The notes: generated by a model not told the origin, from the letters alone. Positions 47,111 to 56,985 are shown, counted from the stretch's first letter. The stretch: DNA of 64,000 nt from Isoptericola sp. BMS4 (GCF_011634835.1 NZ_SIRP01000001.1:1449603-1513602), one strand, 5' to 3'. A program made the numbers and translations.

Positions 47111-50100
47111 ATGTACAGAGCAGCACGACGATCGGCGCCACTGGCGCTGACGCTCGCCCTGGCGTTGCCGGCCTCGGCCGCCGCCGCCGTCCCCCCGCCC
47201 CCGACCCAGGCGCGCGCCGCGGTCCCGACCGCCGTCGACGTGGACGACGCCGACCACGCCGCCTACGTCTTCCCTTACTTCGCCGGCGAGGGGGCCGACG
47301 GCGAGAAGATCTACCTGGCCGTCAGCGAGTCCGACGACCCGACCACCTGGCACACCCTCAACGACGGCGATCCGATCCTCGAGTCCACCATGGGCACCGA
47401 GGGCCTTCGCGACCCGTTCCTGGCCCGCAACCCCGAGACCGGCACCTACTACCTGCTCGCCACGGACCTGAAGATCGCCGGGGGCGGGAACTTCGGCGAC
47501 GCTCAGGAGACCGGCAGCCGGTCGATGATGGTCTGGTCCTCGCCCGACCTGGTGAACTGGTCCGAGCAGCGCGAGATCGAGCTCGCGCCCACCAGCGCCG
47601 GCAACCTGTGGGCCCCCGAGGCGCACTGGGACGCCGAGGCCGAAGAGTTCGTCGTGTACTGGGCCTCCGCCCTCTACCCGGACGACGTCGCGCCCGAGGA
47701 CCGTGACATCAGCACGTCCTACCAGCGGATGATGGTCGCGACCACGCCCGACTTCACGCAGGGCAGCTTCTCCGAGCCCGAGGTGTGGATCGACATGCCC
47801 CGCGGCGACGGTCGCGGCATGATCGACTCCACGATCGCCGAGATCCCGGGGGAGAGCGGCAGCACCTACTACCGCTTCACCAAGGACGAGGCGGACATGA
47901 CGGTGCGCGAGGAGTCGTCCACCGACCTGCGCCTGACCCAGGGGGTCGCCGACGGTGACGGCTGGGACCTGGTCGCCGAGCACGTCGGCGTCGGGGAGCC
48001 CAACCCGTGGGGTGGCACCTTCACCGCCGGCGAGGGGCCGACGGTGTTCCCGTCCCTGACCGACGACTCCTGGTACATGATGATCGACCAGCCGTCGTAC
48101 CACGGCGGCGAGGGCTACATGCTGTTCCGGACGCCGGACCTGGCGTCCGGCGACTGGAGCTCGCTGCCCGAGGTCGAGCTGCCGAGCAACCCGCGCCACG
48201 GCACCGTGCTGCCGATCACCGCGGCCGAGCAGACGGCGGTCATCGAGGCGTACCAGCCCGAGCTGCTCGCCGAGGGCGTGACGCTGGACCGCTCGGAGCT
48301 CGCCCTCGAACCGGGCGCCACGAGGAGGCTCGAGGCGACGGTCACCCCCATCACCGCCGAGGACCGCACGGTCACCTGGTCGTCCGACGACGAGTCGGTG
48401 GCGACGGTCGACGCCGACGGTGTGGTCACCGCCGTCGCCGCGGGCACCGCCACGATCACGGCGGCCTCGGACGGCGGCCACGGCTCGGCGTCCGCGACGC
48501 TCACCGTCACCGCGCCCGCGCCGGCCCCGCTGCCGGACGGCGCCTGGGTCGACGACTTCGACGGCGCCGAGCTCGGCGCCCGGTGGACGATCGACCGCGA
48601 GGAGGCCTCCGCCTGGTCCCTGGGCGACGGGTCGCTGACCCTGCAGTCGCAGCCGGGGGACACCTACCAGGGCGACAACAACCACGAGAACGTGTTCCTC
48701 GTCGACGTGCCCGCGGGCGACTTCGTCGCGCAGACCTCCCTGGACGCCACCCCGACCGCGGACTTCCAGGGCGCGGGCATCATCGCCTGGAAGGGGACCG
48801 ACGACTACGTACGTACGGGCCTGACTCACGCGTCCGTCTTCGCCGACGGCCCCGTGGGCATCGAGACCGGCACCGAGACCGGGGCCGTGTACTCCTCGAC
48901 CTTCGCCGCCCGTGAGGGCTCCACCGGCGAGACGCTCCGGCTGGAGCGGACCGGGGACGACCTCACCGTCTCCGTGTGGGACGACGTGGACTGGACCCAG
49001 GTCGCCACGACCACGCTGGACGCCGACACCACGCAGATCGGGCTCTACGCCCTCGCCGCCGGGTCGGCCCCCAGCCACGAGGTGTCGTTCGACTACTTCG
49101 CGCTCGTCGAGCCGCAGGGCGCCGACGTCGTCCCGGAGGGCGAGTTCACCCTCGCCGGTGCCGAGGGCGGCTACGTCGTCGACGACGGCGGGCTCGCCCT
49201 CACCGACCAGCGGCCGCTGGACACGACGAGCTTCGTCGCGACCCCGGTCGACGGGTCGGGGGATGCCTCGCCCGTCACGCTCGCGACCGCCGGCGGCGAC
49301 CCGCTCGTGGTGAGCGGCGACCGGCTGACCGTCGGGGCGCAGGGCGACGAGGCCGCCGTCGTGCGCCTGCGCGACATCGGCGGGGGAGCCCTCGCCGTCC
49401 TCGTCGGCGACCGTGCGCTGGTCCCGGGGGCCGACGGCGCCCTCGTCCTGGGCGAGGCGGCCGACGCGGCCCGTCTCGTCGTCGTCCCAGTCTCGGTGAC
49501 CGAGCACGAGCTGACGATCGACACCGAGGCCGAGCGCACCGAGATGAGCGACGACCTCTACGGCGCGTTCTACGAGGACATCAACTACGCGGCCGACGGC
49601 GGCCTGTACGCCGAGCTGGTCCGCAACCGGTCCTTCGAGTTCTCTCATGCGGACAACGGCTCCTTCACCGGCCTGACCGCATGGAGCAAGGTCGGCGGCG
49701 GCGACATCACCGTCGAGTCCGAGCGGGACGAGTGGCTCAACGACTCCAACCGCTACTACCTGACCGTCGACTCCGACGGCAGCACGGGCGTGTCGAACTC
49801 CTCGTACAACGAGGGCGTCGCGGTCGCCGACGGCGCGTCGTACGACGCGTCGGTCTGGGCCCGCACCCCGGTGGCGCAGGACCTCACCGTGCGCGTGGTG
49901 TCCGCCGACGGCGGGACCACGTACGCGACCGGCACGGTCGCCGTCGACGGCTCGGACGAGTGGAAGCAGTACGAGACCACCCTGACCGTCACGGGCACGG
50001 CGAACGACGCCCGCTTCGAGGTCGTCTCGGGTGCCGAGGGCACGCTGCGCCTCGACATGGTGTCCCTGTTCCCGCAGGACACCTGGGTCGGTCCCGTCAA

Positions 50101-52258
50101 CGGCAGGAGCGTGCTGCGCAAGGACCTGGCCGAGATGGTCGAGGACCTGAACCCGAAGTTCCTGCGCTTCCCGGGAGGGTGCGTGACGAACGTCGGCACC
50201 TTCGACACGTACCTCGGCTCCGACGGCGAGGACCGTACGCGCACCTACCAGTGGAAGGAGACGATCGGGCCGGTCGAGGAGCGCCCGACCAACGGGAACT
50301 TCTGGGGCTACAACCAGTCCTACGGCATCGGGTACCTCGAGTACATGAAGTGGGCCGAGGACCTCGGCGCCACCCCGCTGCCCGTGGTGTCCGTGGGCGC
50401 CAACGGCTGCGGGTCGACCATCCCTGAGATGCACCCCGGCGACGCGAACTTCGACCGCTGGGTCGCCGACACGGTGGACCTCGTCGAGTTCGCCAAGGGC
50501 GACGTCGACACCGAGTGGGGCGCCGTGCGCGCCGAGCTCGGCCACCCGGAGCCGTTCGACCTGCGCTACATCGGGCTGGGGAACGAGGAGAACACCGACA
50601 CGTTCCAGGAGAACTTCCCGGCGTTCCGCGACGCGATCGAGGACGCCGCCGCCGACCACGGGTGGGACGTCACGATCATCTCCAACTCGGGTCCGGACGA
50701 CACCGGTGCCCGCTTCGACGAGCTGTGGGAGTTCAACCGCGACCAGGGCGTGGACATGGTCGACGAGCACTACTACAACGACCCGTCCTGGTTCCTGCAG
50801 AACTCCGAGCGGTACGACTCCTACGACCGCTCCGGTCCGCACGTGTTCCTCGGCGAGTACGCCTCGCGCGGCAACACCTGGGGCAACGCGCTGGCCGAGG
50901 CGGCGTACATGACCGGTCTGGAGCGCAACTCCGACGTCGTCGAGCTGGCCTCCTACGCGCCGATGTTCGCCAACGAGGACTACGTCCAGTGGTCCCCGGA
51001 CATGATGTGGTTCGACAACGACGAGTCCTGGGGCTCGGTGAACTACTGGAACCAGCGGCTGTTCATGAACAACGTCGGCGACGAGGTCGTGCCGAGCGAG
51101 CACTCCGGTCCGGCAGCGCCGGGCAACGGCCCGCTCGACGGCGGCGTCTTCCTGTCGACCTGGTCCACCCAGGCCGCCTACGACGACGTCGTGGTGACCG
51201 ACAACGACACCGGTGAGGTGCTGTTCTCCGACTCCTTCGAGGACGCCTCCAGCTGGTCGCCGGTGGCGGGCTCGTGGGCGGTCGAGGACGGCGAGTACGT
51301 CCAGTCCGGCTCGGCGAACGACGCCCGGTCGGTCCCGACGGACGGCTACGACGTCGACTGGTCGAACTACACGCTGGAGCTCGACGCCCGCAAGCTCTCC
51401 GGCGACGAGGGCTTCCTCGTCGGCTTCGCCGCCGGCGGTGCGGACGACTACTTCTGGTGGAACCTCGGCGGCTGGAACAACACCCGGTCGGTGCTCCAGC
51501 GTGCCGACGGCGGGTCCGCCGGCGAGGTCGTCGCCCTCGAGGGCGAGTCGGTCGAGACCGGCCAGGACTACCACGTCAAGGTCGTCGTCGAGGGTCGCAC
51601 CGTGGAGCTCTACCTGGACGGTGAGCTGCAGATGACCTACACCGAGCCGACCGAGAAGTCGCTCTACCAGGTCGTCACCCACGACGAGGAGACCGGCGAG
51701 CTGATCGTCAAGGTCGTCAACCCGGGAGCCTCGACCGCACGGACCGACGTGTCCGTCACCGGCGGGTTCGACGTGGCGCCCGAGGTGGCCGTCACCGAGA
51801 TGGTGGCCGACCCGTCGGCGACCAACACCAAGGCCGACAAGACGAACGTGGTCCCCGTCGACCGGACCTGGGACTCCGGAGCGGACGCGTTCACGTACGA
51901 CTTCCCGGCCCACTCGGTGACGTTCCTGAGGCTGGCGCCCGAGACCGGCGAGACCCCCAGCGCGGTGCGGGCGAGGATCCGGCCCGCGTCCGTGGTGCAG
52001 GGCACCTCGGCCCGGGTCGAGGCGACCGTCGTGGCCGCCGAGGGCGGCGGGTCGAAGGACCGCGGGACGGGCCGGGTCGAGGTCGAGGTGGACGGCGTGA
52101 CCGCCACGGGCACCCTGGCCGACGGCGAGGCCACCGTGCGGATCCCGACCGACGGCCTGGAGCCCGGGGAGCATCGGGTGACGGTCCGCTACCCGGGTGA
52201 CGCCACGTATGCGCCGAGCGAGGTGGTCAAGGACCTGACGGTCCGCGCCCCGAGGTAG
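47111..52258 (+). CDS. Giant secreted arabinan-active enzyme: GH43-like propeller plus GH51 alpha-L-arabinofuranosidase
   Basis: This is a 1715-residue exoenzyme. Order: signal peptide (about 1-27); five-blade GH43-like propeller (45-370; GLRDPFLARN, LWAPEAHWD, MIDSTIAEI); Big_2 Ig domain (390-470); beta-xylosidase-C-like lectin domain (477-665); an unassigned beta domain (677-792); and GH51 arabinofuranosidase starting LYGAFYEDINYAADGGLYAEL. A CBM4/9-like module (845-990) is inserted in GH51. Acid/base Glu1159 lies in LGNEEN and nucleophile Glu1249 in FLGEYAS. A LamG-like domain (1340-1516) sits before the GH51 C-terminal sandwich (1517-1620), and a final Ig-like domain ends the chain. There is no wall anchor. 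ATG 47111 follows GAGGAG. Confidence 0.9.
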   Translation: MYRAARRSAPLALTLALALPASAAAAVPPPPTQARAAVPTAVDVDDADHAAYVFPYFAGEGADGEKIYLAVSESDDPTTWHTLNDGDPILESTMGTEGLRDPFLARNPETGTYYLLATDLKIAGGGNFGDAQETGSRSMMVWSSPDLVNWSEQREIELAPTSAGNLWAPEAHWDAEAEEFVVYWASALYPDDVAPEDRDISTSYQRMMVATTPDFTQGSFSEPEVWIDMPRGDGRGMIDSTIAEIPGESGSTYYRFTKDEADMTVREESSTDLRLTQGVADGDGWDLVAEHVGVGEPNPWGGTFTAGEGPTVFPSLTDDSWYMMIDQPSYHGGEGYMLFRTPDLASGDWSSLPEVELPSNPRHGTVLPITAAEQTAVIEAYQPELLAEGVTLDRSELALEPGATRRLEATVTPITAEDRTVTWSSDDESVATVDADGVVTAVAAGTATITAASDGGHGSASATLTVTAPAPAPLPDGAWVDDFDGAELGARWTIDREEASAWSLGDGSLTLQSQPGDTYQGDNNHENVFLVDVPAGDFVAQTSLDATPTADFQGAGIIAWKGTDDYVRTGLTHASVFADGPVGIETGTETGAVYSSTFAAREGSTGETLRLERTGDDLTVSVWDDVDWTQVATTTLDADTTQIGLYALAAGSAPSHEVSFDYFALVEPQGADVVPEGEFTLAGAEGGYVVDDGGLALTDQRPLDTTSFVATPVDGSGDASPVTLATAGGDPLVVSGDRLTVGAQGDEAAVVRLRDIGGGALAVLVGDRALVPGADGALVLGEAADAARLVVVPVSVTEHELTIDTEAERTEMSDDLYGAFYEDINYAADGGLYAELVRNRSFEFSHADNGSFTGLTAWSKVGGGDITVESERDEWLNDSNRYYLTVDSDGSTGVSNSSYNEGVAVADGASYDASVWARTPVAQDLTVRVVSADGGTTYATGTVAVDGSDEWKQYETTLTVTGTANDARFEVVSGAEGTLRLDMVSLFPQDTWVGPVNGRSVLRKDLAEMVEDLNPKFLRFPGGCVTNVGTFDTYLGSDGEDRTRTYQWKETIGPVEERPTNGNFWGYNQSYGIGYLEYMKWAEDLGATPLPVVSVGANGCGSTIPEMHPGDANFDRWVADTVDLVEFAKGDVDTEWGAVRAELGHPEPFDLRYIGLGNEENTDTFQENFPAFRDAIEDAAADHGWDVTIISNSGPDDTGARFDELWEFNRDQGVDMVDEHYYNDPSWFLQNSERYDSYDRSGPHVFLGEYASRGNTWGNALAEAAYMTGLERNSDVVELASYAPMFANEDYVQWSPDMMWFDNDESWGSVNYWNQRLFMNNVGDEVVPSEHSGPAAPGNGPLDGGVFLSTWSTQAAYDDVVVTDNDTGEVLFSDSFEDASSWSPVAGSWAVEDGEYVQSGSANDARSVPTDGYDVDWSNYTLELDARKLSGDEGFLVGFAAGGADDYFWWNLGGWNNTRSVLQRADGGSAGEVVALEGESVETGQDYHVKVVVEGRTVELYLDGELQMTYTEPTEKSLYQVVTHDEETGELIVKVVNPGASTARTDVSVTGGFDVAPEVAVTEMVADPSATNTKADKTNVVPVDRTWDSGADAFTYDFPAHSVTFLRLAPETGETPSAVRARIRPASVVQGTSARVEATVVAAEGGGSKDRGTGRVEVEVDGVTATGTLADGEATVRIPTDGLEPGEHRVTVRYPGDATYAPSEVVKDLTVRAPR

Positions 52259-52270
52259 CACCACCACGCC

Positions 52271-52331
52271 GCCGACCGTCCTGGTTCTGTACGCAATCCG
52301 CTGGATTCCGTACAGAACCAGGACGGTCGGC
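52271..52331 (+). terminator. Near-perfect 29-bp hairpin after the GH51 gene
   Basis: Arms 52271-52299 and 52303-52331 pair at 28 of 29 positions around a 3-nt loop; the core is GGTTCTGTACG against CGTACAGAACC. It begins 13 nt after the GH51 stop. It is the longest uninterrupted stem in the window and lacks a T-tract. Confidence 0.85.
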
Positions 52332-52345
52332 AGACCACGGGCCAG

Positions 52346-52363
52346 GATGTTGACGTGAACATC
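52346..52363 (+). promoter_or_regulatory. LacI-type operator candidate of the second arabinan enzyme gene
   Basis: GATGTT-GACGTG-AACATC is a 6-bp inverted repeat around a near-palindromic centre, 36 nt before the ATG. The sequence differs from the TGTGAGCGCTCACA group, so a different regulator may act here. A TTGACG at 52350-52355 could be a -35. Confidence 0.5.
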
Positions 52364-52398
52364 TCGACCCACCGTTTCTCGACGAGGAGGACTCACCC

Positions 52399-55300
52399 AT
52401 GAACGGCACGACATCACGATCGCACCGACGGGCCGGGCCCGTGCGGCGGCGCTGGCAGGGCGCCGCCGTGGCCCTCGCGGTCGGGCTCCCGGCCGCGCTG
52501 GCGAGCATGCCCGCGTCCGCCGCACCGGCCCCGTCGTCGGGCACGACGTCCGACGCCACCACCACCGACGCGCAGGACGAGTACGCCGGCTACCTGTTCT
52601 CGTACTTCACCGGCGAGGGCACTGCCGACGGGGAGCAGGTCTACTTCGGTCTGAGCGAGGGCAACGACCCCCTGCACTACCGGCCGATCAACGACGGCGA
52701 GCCGGTGCTCACCTCCGACGTGGGCGACGACGGCGTCCGCGACCCGTTCATCATCCGCGACCCGCGCGACGGCTCGTTCTACCAGATCGCCACCGACCTG
52801 AAGGTCTACGGCAACGGGAACTGGGACGAGTTCCAGCGCCACGGCTCCCTGTCGATCGTCGTGTGGGAGTCGGACGACCTGGTGAGCTGGAGCGAGCCGC
52901 GCCTCGTGCAGGTCTCGCCCGAGAACGCCGGCAACACGTGGGCACCCGAGGCGTACTGGGATGACGAGCGCGGCGAGTTCGTCGTGTTCTGGGCCTCCAA
53001 GCTGTACGACGCCGACGACCCGGAGCACACCGGGAACCAGCACAACCGCATGATGTACGCGACCACGACGGACTTCCGGACCTTCTCGGAGGCGAAGGTC
53101 TGGATCGACCCGGGCTACTCCGTCATCGACTCCACCGTCATCAAGCACGACGACACGTACTACCGGTTCACCAAGGACGAGCGGAACAACACCTCGTCCA
53201 CGCCGTGCTCGAAGTTCATCACCGCCGAGAGGTCGACCGACCTGCGGTCGACGGACTACGACTTCATCGCCGACTGCATCGGCAAGGCGCGCGACGGCTC
53301 GCCGGGGATCAACCAGGGCGAGGGGCCGCTCGTCTTCAAGTCCAACACCGAGGAGAAGTGGTACCAGTTCATCGACGAGTTCGGCGGTCGCGGCTACGTG
53401 CCGTTCGAGACCACCGACCTGGACTCGGGCGAGTGGACGATGGCCACGGACTACCAGATGCCGGGCCGCCCGCGGCACGGCACCGTGCTGCCGGTGACAC
53501 AGGCCGAGTACGACCGGCTGCTGCGCCACTACCAGCCGGACGCCCTCGTCGAGTCCGTCGACCCCGTCGAGGCGACCACCCAGGTGCGGCGCGCCCCCGT
53601 GCTGCCCGGCGAGGTGGGCGTCACCTACGCGGACGGCTCGACCGGGACCACGGCCGTCACCTGGGACACCGTCGCCGAGGGCGACTACGCGCGGCCGGGG
53701 ACGTTCGAGGTCACCGGCACGCTGGCGGGCGGCGCGTCCGCCCGGGCCACCGCGACGGTGACCGTCCAGGCGCAGCGCATCCACGTGGAGTCGGTCTCCG
53801 TCGATCCTTCGCAGGTCGAGCTGTGGCAGGGCACCGAGGCCACCCTGGAGGCCACTGTCACGCCGGAGAACGCCTCGGACCGGCGGGTCCGGTGGGCTTC
53901 GCGCGACACCGACGTCGCGACCGTGGACGCCGACGGCACGGTGCACGCCGTCGCGCCCGGCACGGCCACGGTCGTGGCCGCGACGCACGGCCCGCACCGT
54001 GCCGAGGTCGCGGTGACGGTCACCGCCGAGCCGCCGGGCCTCGTGGCCCGCTACCCGCTGGACGAGACGTCCGGGACCGCGGCGGCCAACGCCGTCGCGG
54101 ACAGCCCGTTCGCCGCGGCGAGCCTGGAGAACGGGGCCGCGTTCACGGGCGACGGCGTCGCCCTCGACGGCGCGGACGACTACGTCGACCTGCCCGACCA
54201 CCTGCTGCGCGGGCTGACCGACGTCACCGTGGCGCTCGACGTGCGGATCGCGCCCGACCAGGGCACGCCGTACTTCGTCTACGGTCTCGGCAACTCCAGC
54301 GGGTCCAGCGGGGACGGGTACCTGTTCACCACCGGCAACGCCTACCGCACCTCGATCACCACGGGGAACTGGTCCGGCGAGCAGACCGTGACCGCCGGCC
54401 GCGACCTCGACCGCGGGGTGTGGACCCACCTGGCGTACACGCTGTCCGGCGACACCGCCGTGCTGTACGAGAACGGCGTCGAGGTGGCCCGGCAGACGGG
54501 CGTCACCGTCGACCCGGGCGACATCGGCGGCGGCGACACCGTGGCGAACTACCTCGGGCGGTCGCTGTACTCCGGCGACAAGCACCTCAAGGGCGACGTG
54601 CGGGACTTCCGCCTCTACGACCGGGCGCTGTCGGCCGCGGAGGTCGCCTCGTTCGGCGTGGACCACACCGCCGTGCGCGGCGCGGAGGCCGACGGCCTGG
54701 CCACCGGCGCGATCGTCGACGGCGAGACCTCCACGGTGACGCTCCCGGTCGAGCCGGCCACGGACGTCACGGCGCTCGCGCCGCGGCTCGACGTCTCCGC
54801 CGCGGCGACCGTGAGCCCGGCCAACGGCTCGACGCAGGACCTCACCGAGCCCGTGACGTACACGGTCACCGGCCCGGACGGGGAATCGCGGGACTGGACG
54901 GTGCGGGCCGTGGAGCTGCGCACCCCCGTGCTGCCCGGGTACAACGCCGACCCGAACATCGCCCAGTTCGGCGGCACGTTCTACCTGTACGCGACGAGCG
55001 ACGGGTTCGACGGCTGGGGCGGGCGCACGTTCTACGTCTGGACGTCAAAGAACCTGGTCGACTGGGAGCGCTCGGCCGAGCCGATCCTCACGCTCGACGG
55101 CGAGGACGGCGACGTGCCGTGGGCGACCGGCAACGCGTGGGCCCCGACGATCATCGAGCGGGACCAGAAGTACTACTTCTACTTCTCCGGCCACAACCCG
55201 GCCTACGGCCGCAAGACGATCGGCGTCGCGGTCGCGGACAGCCCCACCGGGCCGTTCGTCGCGGAGCCGGAGGCGATGATCACGAACGGCGAGGACGTGC

Positions 55301-55830
55301 ACTCGGGGCAGGCGATCGACCCGGCCGCGTTCGAGGACCCGGCCACGGGCACGTTCTACCTGTTCTGGGGCAACGGCGGCCCGTCGAACGGTCCCGTGAT
55401 GGCCGAGCTGAGCGACGACATGACGTCCGTCGTGCCGGGCAGCATCCGCCGGATCGAGGGGCTGCCCGACTTCCGTGAGGGTCTGTTCGTGAACTACCGC
55501 GACGGGAGGTACCACCTCACGTACTCCATCGACGACACCGGCTCGGAGAACTACCGCGTCGGGTACGCGACGTCCGACAGTGTCGACGGGCCGTGGACCT
55601 ACCAGGGTCTGCTGCTGGCCAAGGACGCGAGCCAGGGGATCCTCGGGACCGGGCACTCCTCGATCCTCAACGTGCAGGGCACCGACGACTGGTACATCGC
55701 GTACCACCGGTTCGCGATCCCCGACGGGAACGGCACCCACCGGGAGACGACGATCGACCGGCTCCACGTCGGCGACGACGGGCTGTTCCAGCCCGTGACG
55801 CCCACGCTCGGCGGGCCCGACCCCCGCTGA
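52399..55830 (+). CDS. Secreted multidomain enzyme with two GH43-type propellers
   Basis: This is a 1143-residue exoenzyme for arabinan or arabinoxylan side chains. Order: long Arg-rich signal peptide (about 1-42); GH43-like propeller (60-390; GVRDPFIIRD, TWAPEAYWD, VIDSTVIK), paralogous to the one in the preceding protein; Big_4-like Ig (400-455); Big_2 Ig (461-545); LamG (548-757); a short DUF5018-like stretch (781-835); and a C-terminal classical GH43 (843-1143). The C-terminal GH43 has base Asp851 in YNADPNI, Asp974 in QAIDPAAFED and acid Glu1027 in FREGLF. ATG 52399 follows GAGGAGG. Exact linkage specificity is not readable from sequence. Confidence 0.88.
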   Translation: MNGTTSRSHRRAGPVRRRWQGAAVALAVGLPAALASMPASAAPAPSSGTTSDATTTDAQDEYAGYLFSYFTGEGTADGEQVYFGLSEGNDPLHYRPINDGEPVLTSDVGDDGVRDPFIIRDPRDGSFYQIATDLKVYGNGNWDEFQRHGSLSIVVWESDDLVSWSEPRLVQVSPENAGNTWAPEAYWDDERGEFVVFWASKLYDADDPEHTGNQHNRMMYATTTDFRTFSEAKVWIDPGYSVIDSTVIKHDDTYYRFTKDERNNTSSTPCSKFITAERSTDLRSTDYDFIADCIGKARDGSPGINQGEGPLVFKSNTEEKWYQFIDEFGGRGYVPFETTDLDSGEWTMATDYQMPGRPRHGTVLPVTQAEYDRLLRHYQPDALVESVDPVEATTQVRRAPVLPGEVGVTYADGSTGTTAVTWDTVAEGDYARPGTFEVTGTLAGGASARATATVTVQAQRIHVESVSVDPSQVELWQGTEATLEATVTPENASDRRVRWASRDTDVATVDADGTVHAVAPGTATVVAATHGPHRAEVAVTVTAEPPGLVARYPLDETSGTAAANAVADSPFAAASLENGAAFTGDGVALDGADDYVDLPDHLLRGLTDVTVALDVRIAPDQGTPYFVYGLGNSSGSSGDGYLFTTGNAYRTSITTGNWSGEQTVTAGRDLDRGVWTHLAYTLSGDTAVLYENGVEVARQTGVTVDPGDIGGGDTVANYLGRSLYSGDKHLKGDVRDFRLYDRALSAAEVASFGVDHTAVRGAEADGLATGAIVDGETSTVTLPVEPATDVTALAPRLDVSAAATVSPANGSTQDLTEPVTYTVTGPDGESRDWTVRAVELRTPVLPGYNADPNIAQFGGTFYLYATSDGFDGWGGRTFYVWTSKNLVDWERSAEPILTLDGEDGDVPWATGNAWAPTIIERDQKYYFYFSGHNPAYGRKTIGVAVADSPTGPFVAEPEAMITNGEDVHSGQAIDPAAFEDPATGTFYLFWGNGGPSNGPVMAELSDDMTSVVPGSIRRIEGLPDFREGLFVNYRDGRYHLTYSIDDTGSENYRVGYATSDSVDGPWTYQGLLLAKDASQGILGTGHSSILNVQGTDDWYIAYHRFAIPDGNGTHRETTIDRLHVGDDGLFQPVTPTLGGPDPR

Positions 55831-55842
55831 GACCACCCGCAG

Positions 55843-55919
55843 CGACACCGAGCAGGCGGTCGACAGCGTGGCGGCCGGTTCTCGCCGCCATCACGCCGTC
55901 GACCGCCTGCTCGGCGTCG
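55843..55919 (+). terminator. Long hairpin after the GH43 gene
   Basis: Arms 55843-55864 and 55898-55919 pair at 21 of 22 positions (core GAGCAGGCGGTCGAC). An inner GTGGCGG/CCGCCAT stem extends the hairpin. It starts 12 nt after the stop codon and ends just before the LacI promoter. Confidence 0.82.
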
Positions 55920-55920
55920 T

Positions 55921-55961
55921 CACGCAAGTTCACGCAAGCGGCTTGCGTCCCGGGGTACAGT
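55921..55961 (+). promoter_or_regulatory. Autoregulatory operator and leaderless promoter of LacI gene
   Basis: ACGCAAGC-G-GCTTGCGT (55932-55948) is a perfect 8-bp inverted repeat, with an extra half-site CACGCAAG at 55921-55928. TACAGT (55956-55961) lies 7 nt before the LacI ATG, implying a leaderless transcript. The same half-site CTTGCGT recurs in the GH13 promoter at 57138. Confidence 0.75.
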
Positions 55962-55968
55962 CGAGGGC

Positions 55969-56985
55969 ATGTCGAGACGACTTGCGGATGTGGCGGCCAA
56001 GGTGGGCGTGAGCGAGGCGACGGTCAGCCGGGTGCTCAACGGCAAGCCGGGCGTCTCGCAGGCGACGCGTGACGCGGTGCTCACCGCGCTGGACGTGCTC
56101 GGGTACGAGCGGCCCACCAAGCTCCGCGGGGACCGCCCGCGCCTGGTCGGCCTCGTGCTGCCGGAGCTCGCCAACCCGATCTTCCCGGCGTTCGCCGAGG
56201 TGGTCGGCGGCGCCCTGGCGCAGCAGGGGTTCACCCCGGTGCTGTGCACGCGGACCGCGGGCGGCGTCTCCGAGGCCGAGTACGTGGACCTGCTCCTGGG
56301 GCAGCAGGTCTCCGGCGTGATCTTCGCCGGCGGCTTCTACGCGGAGCGGGACGCCGACCACGCCCACTACGAGCGGCTGGAGGCCCTGAGCCTGCCCGTC
56401 GTGCTGATCAACGCCTCGATCGAGAGCCTCGACTTCCCGCGGGTGTCGTGCGACGACCTGGTGGCGACCCAGCAGGCGCTGGAGCACCTCACGTCCATGG
56501 GGCACGCGCGCATCGGGCTCCTGCTGGGCCCGTCGGACCACGTGCCTTCGGAGCGCAAGCTCGAGGCGGCGCGCGGGTACGCCCGGCGGCACGGGCTCGA
56601 CCTGCCCGACGACCTCGTGGTGCACAGCCAGTACTCGCTGGAGAGCGGCCAGGCGGCGACCAACCGGCTGCTGGACGCCGGGGCGACGGCGGTGCTGTGC
56701 GCCTCGGACCCGCTCGCTCTCGGCGCGGTCCGGTCGGTGCGCCGTGCCGGGCTGCGCGTGCCCGCCGACGTCTCGGTGGTGGGCTACGACGACTCGGCGC
56801 TGATGAACTCGACGGACCCGGCCCTGACCACCGTGCGCCAGCCCATCGACGCGATGGGTCGAGCCGCCGTGGAGCTCCTGGCGGGGATGATCGCGGGCGT
56901 CACGGTGCCCCGCGACGAGCTGCTCTTCGAGCCGGAGCTGGTGGTGCGCCGGTCCACTGCCGCCGCGCCGCGCCCGGGCGGCTGA
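55969..56985 (+). CDS. LacI family regulator of the alpha-glucoside locus
   Basis: This is a 338-residue LacI-type repressor with a helix-turn-helix at about 3-52 (RLADVAAKVGVSEATVSRVLNGKPGVS) and an effector-binding domain at about 58-330 (LVGLVLPELANPIFPAFAEVVGG, LPVVLINASIESLDFPRVSCDD, LCASDPLALGAVRSVRRAG, PALTTVRQPIDAMG). It is distinct from the two ara-type LacI proteins. ATG 55969 needs no Shine-Dalgarno if leaderless. It is followed by a GH13 glucosidase and a sugar importer on the same strand. MalR-like control by maltose or isomaltose derivatives is inferred. Confidence 0.9.
   Translation: MSRRLADVAAKVGVSEATVSRVLNGKPGVSQATRDAVLTALDVLGYERPTKLRGDRPRLVGLVLPELANPIFPAFAEVVGGALAQQGFTPVLCTRTAGGVSEAEYVDLLLGQQVSGVIFAGGFYAERDADHAHYERLEALSLPVVLINASIESLDFPRVSCDDLVATQQALEHLTSMGHARIGLLLGPSDHVPSERKLEAARGYARRHGLDLPDDLVVHSQYSLESGQAATNRLLDAGATAVLCASDPLALGAVRSVRRAGLRVPADVSVVGYDDSALMNSTDPALTTVRQPIDAMGRAAVELLAGMIAGVTVPRDELLFEPELVVRRSTAAAPRPGG

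Noticed and set aside
47060-52525. An 1821-codon minus-strand open frame opposite the GH51 gene
   Set aside because: It is a shadow frame in very GC-rich DNA. The sense strand has a signal peptide, catalytic residues and a Shine-Dalgarno, while the antisense product resembles nothing.
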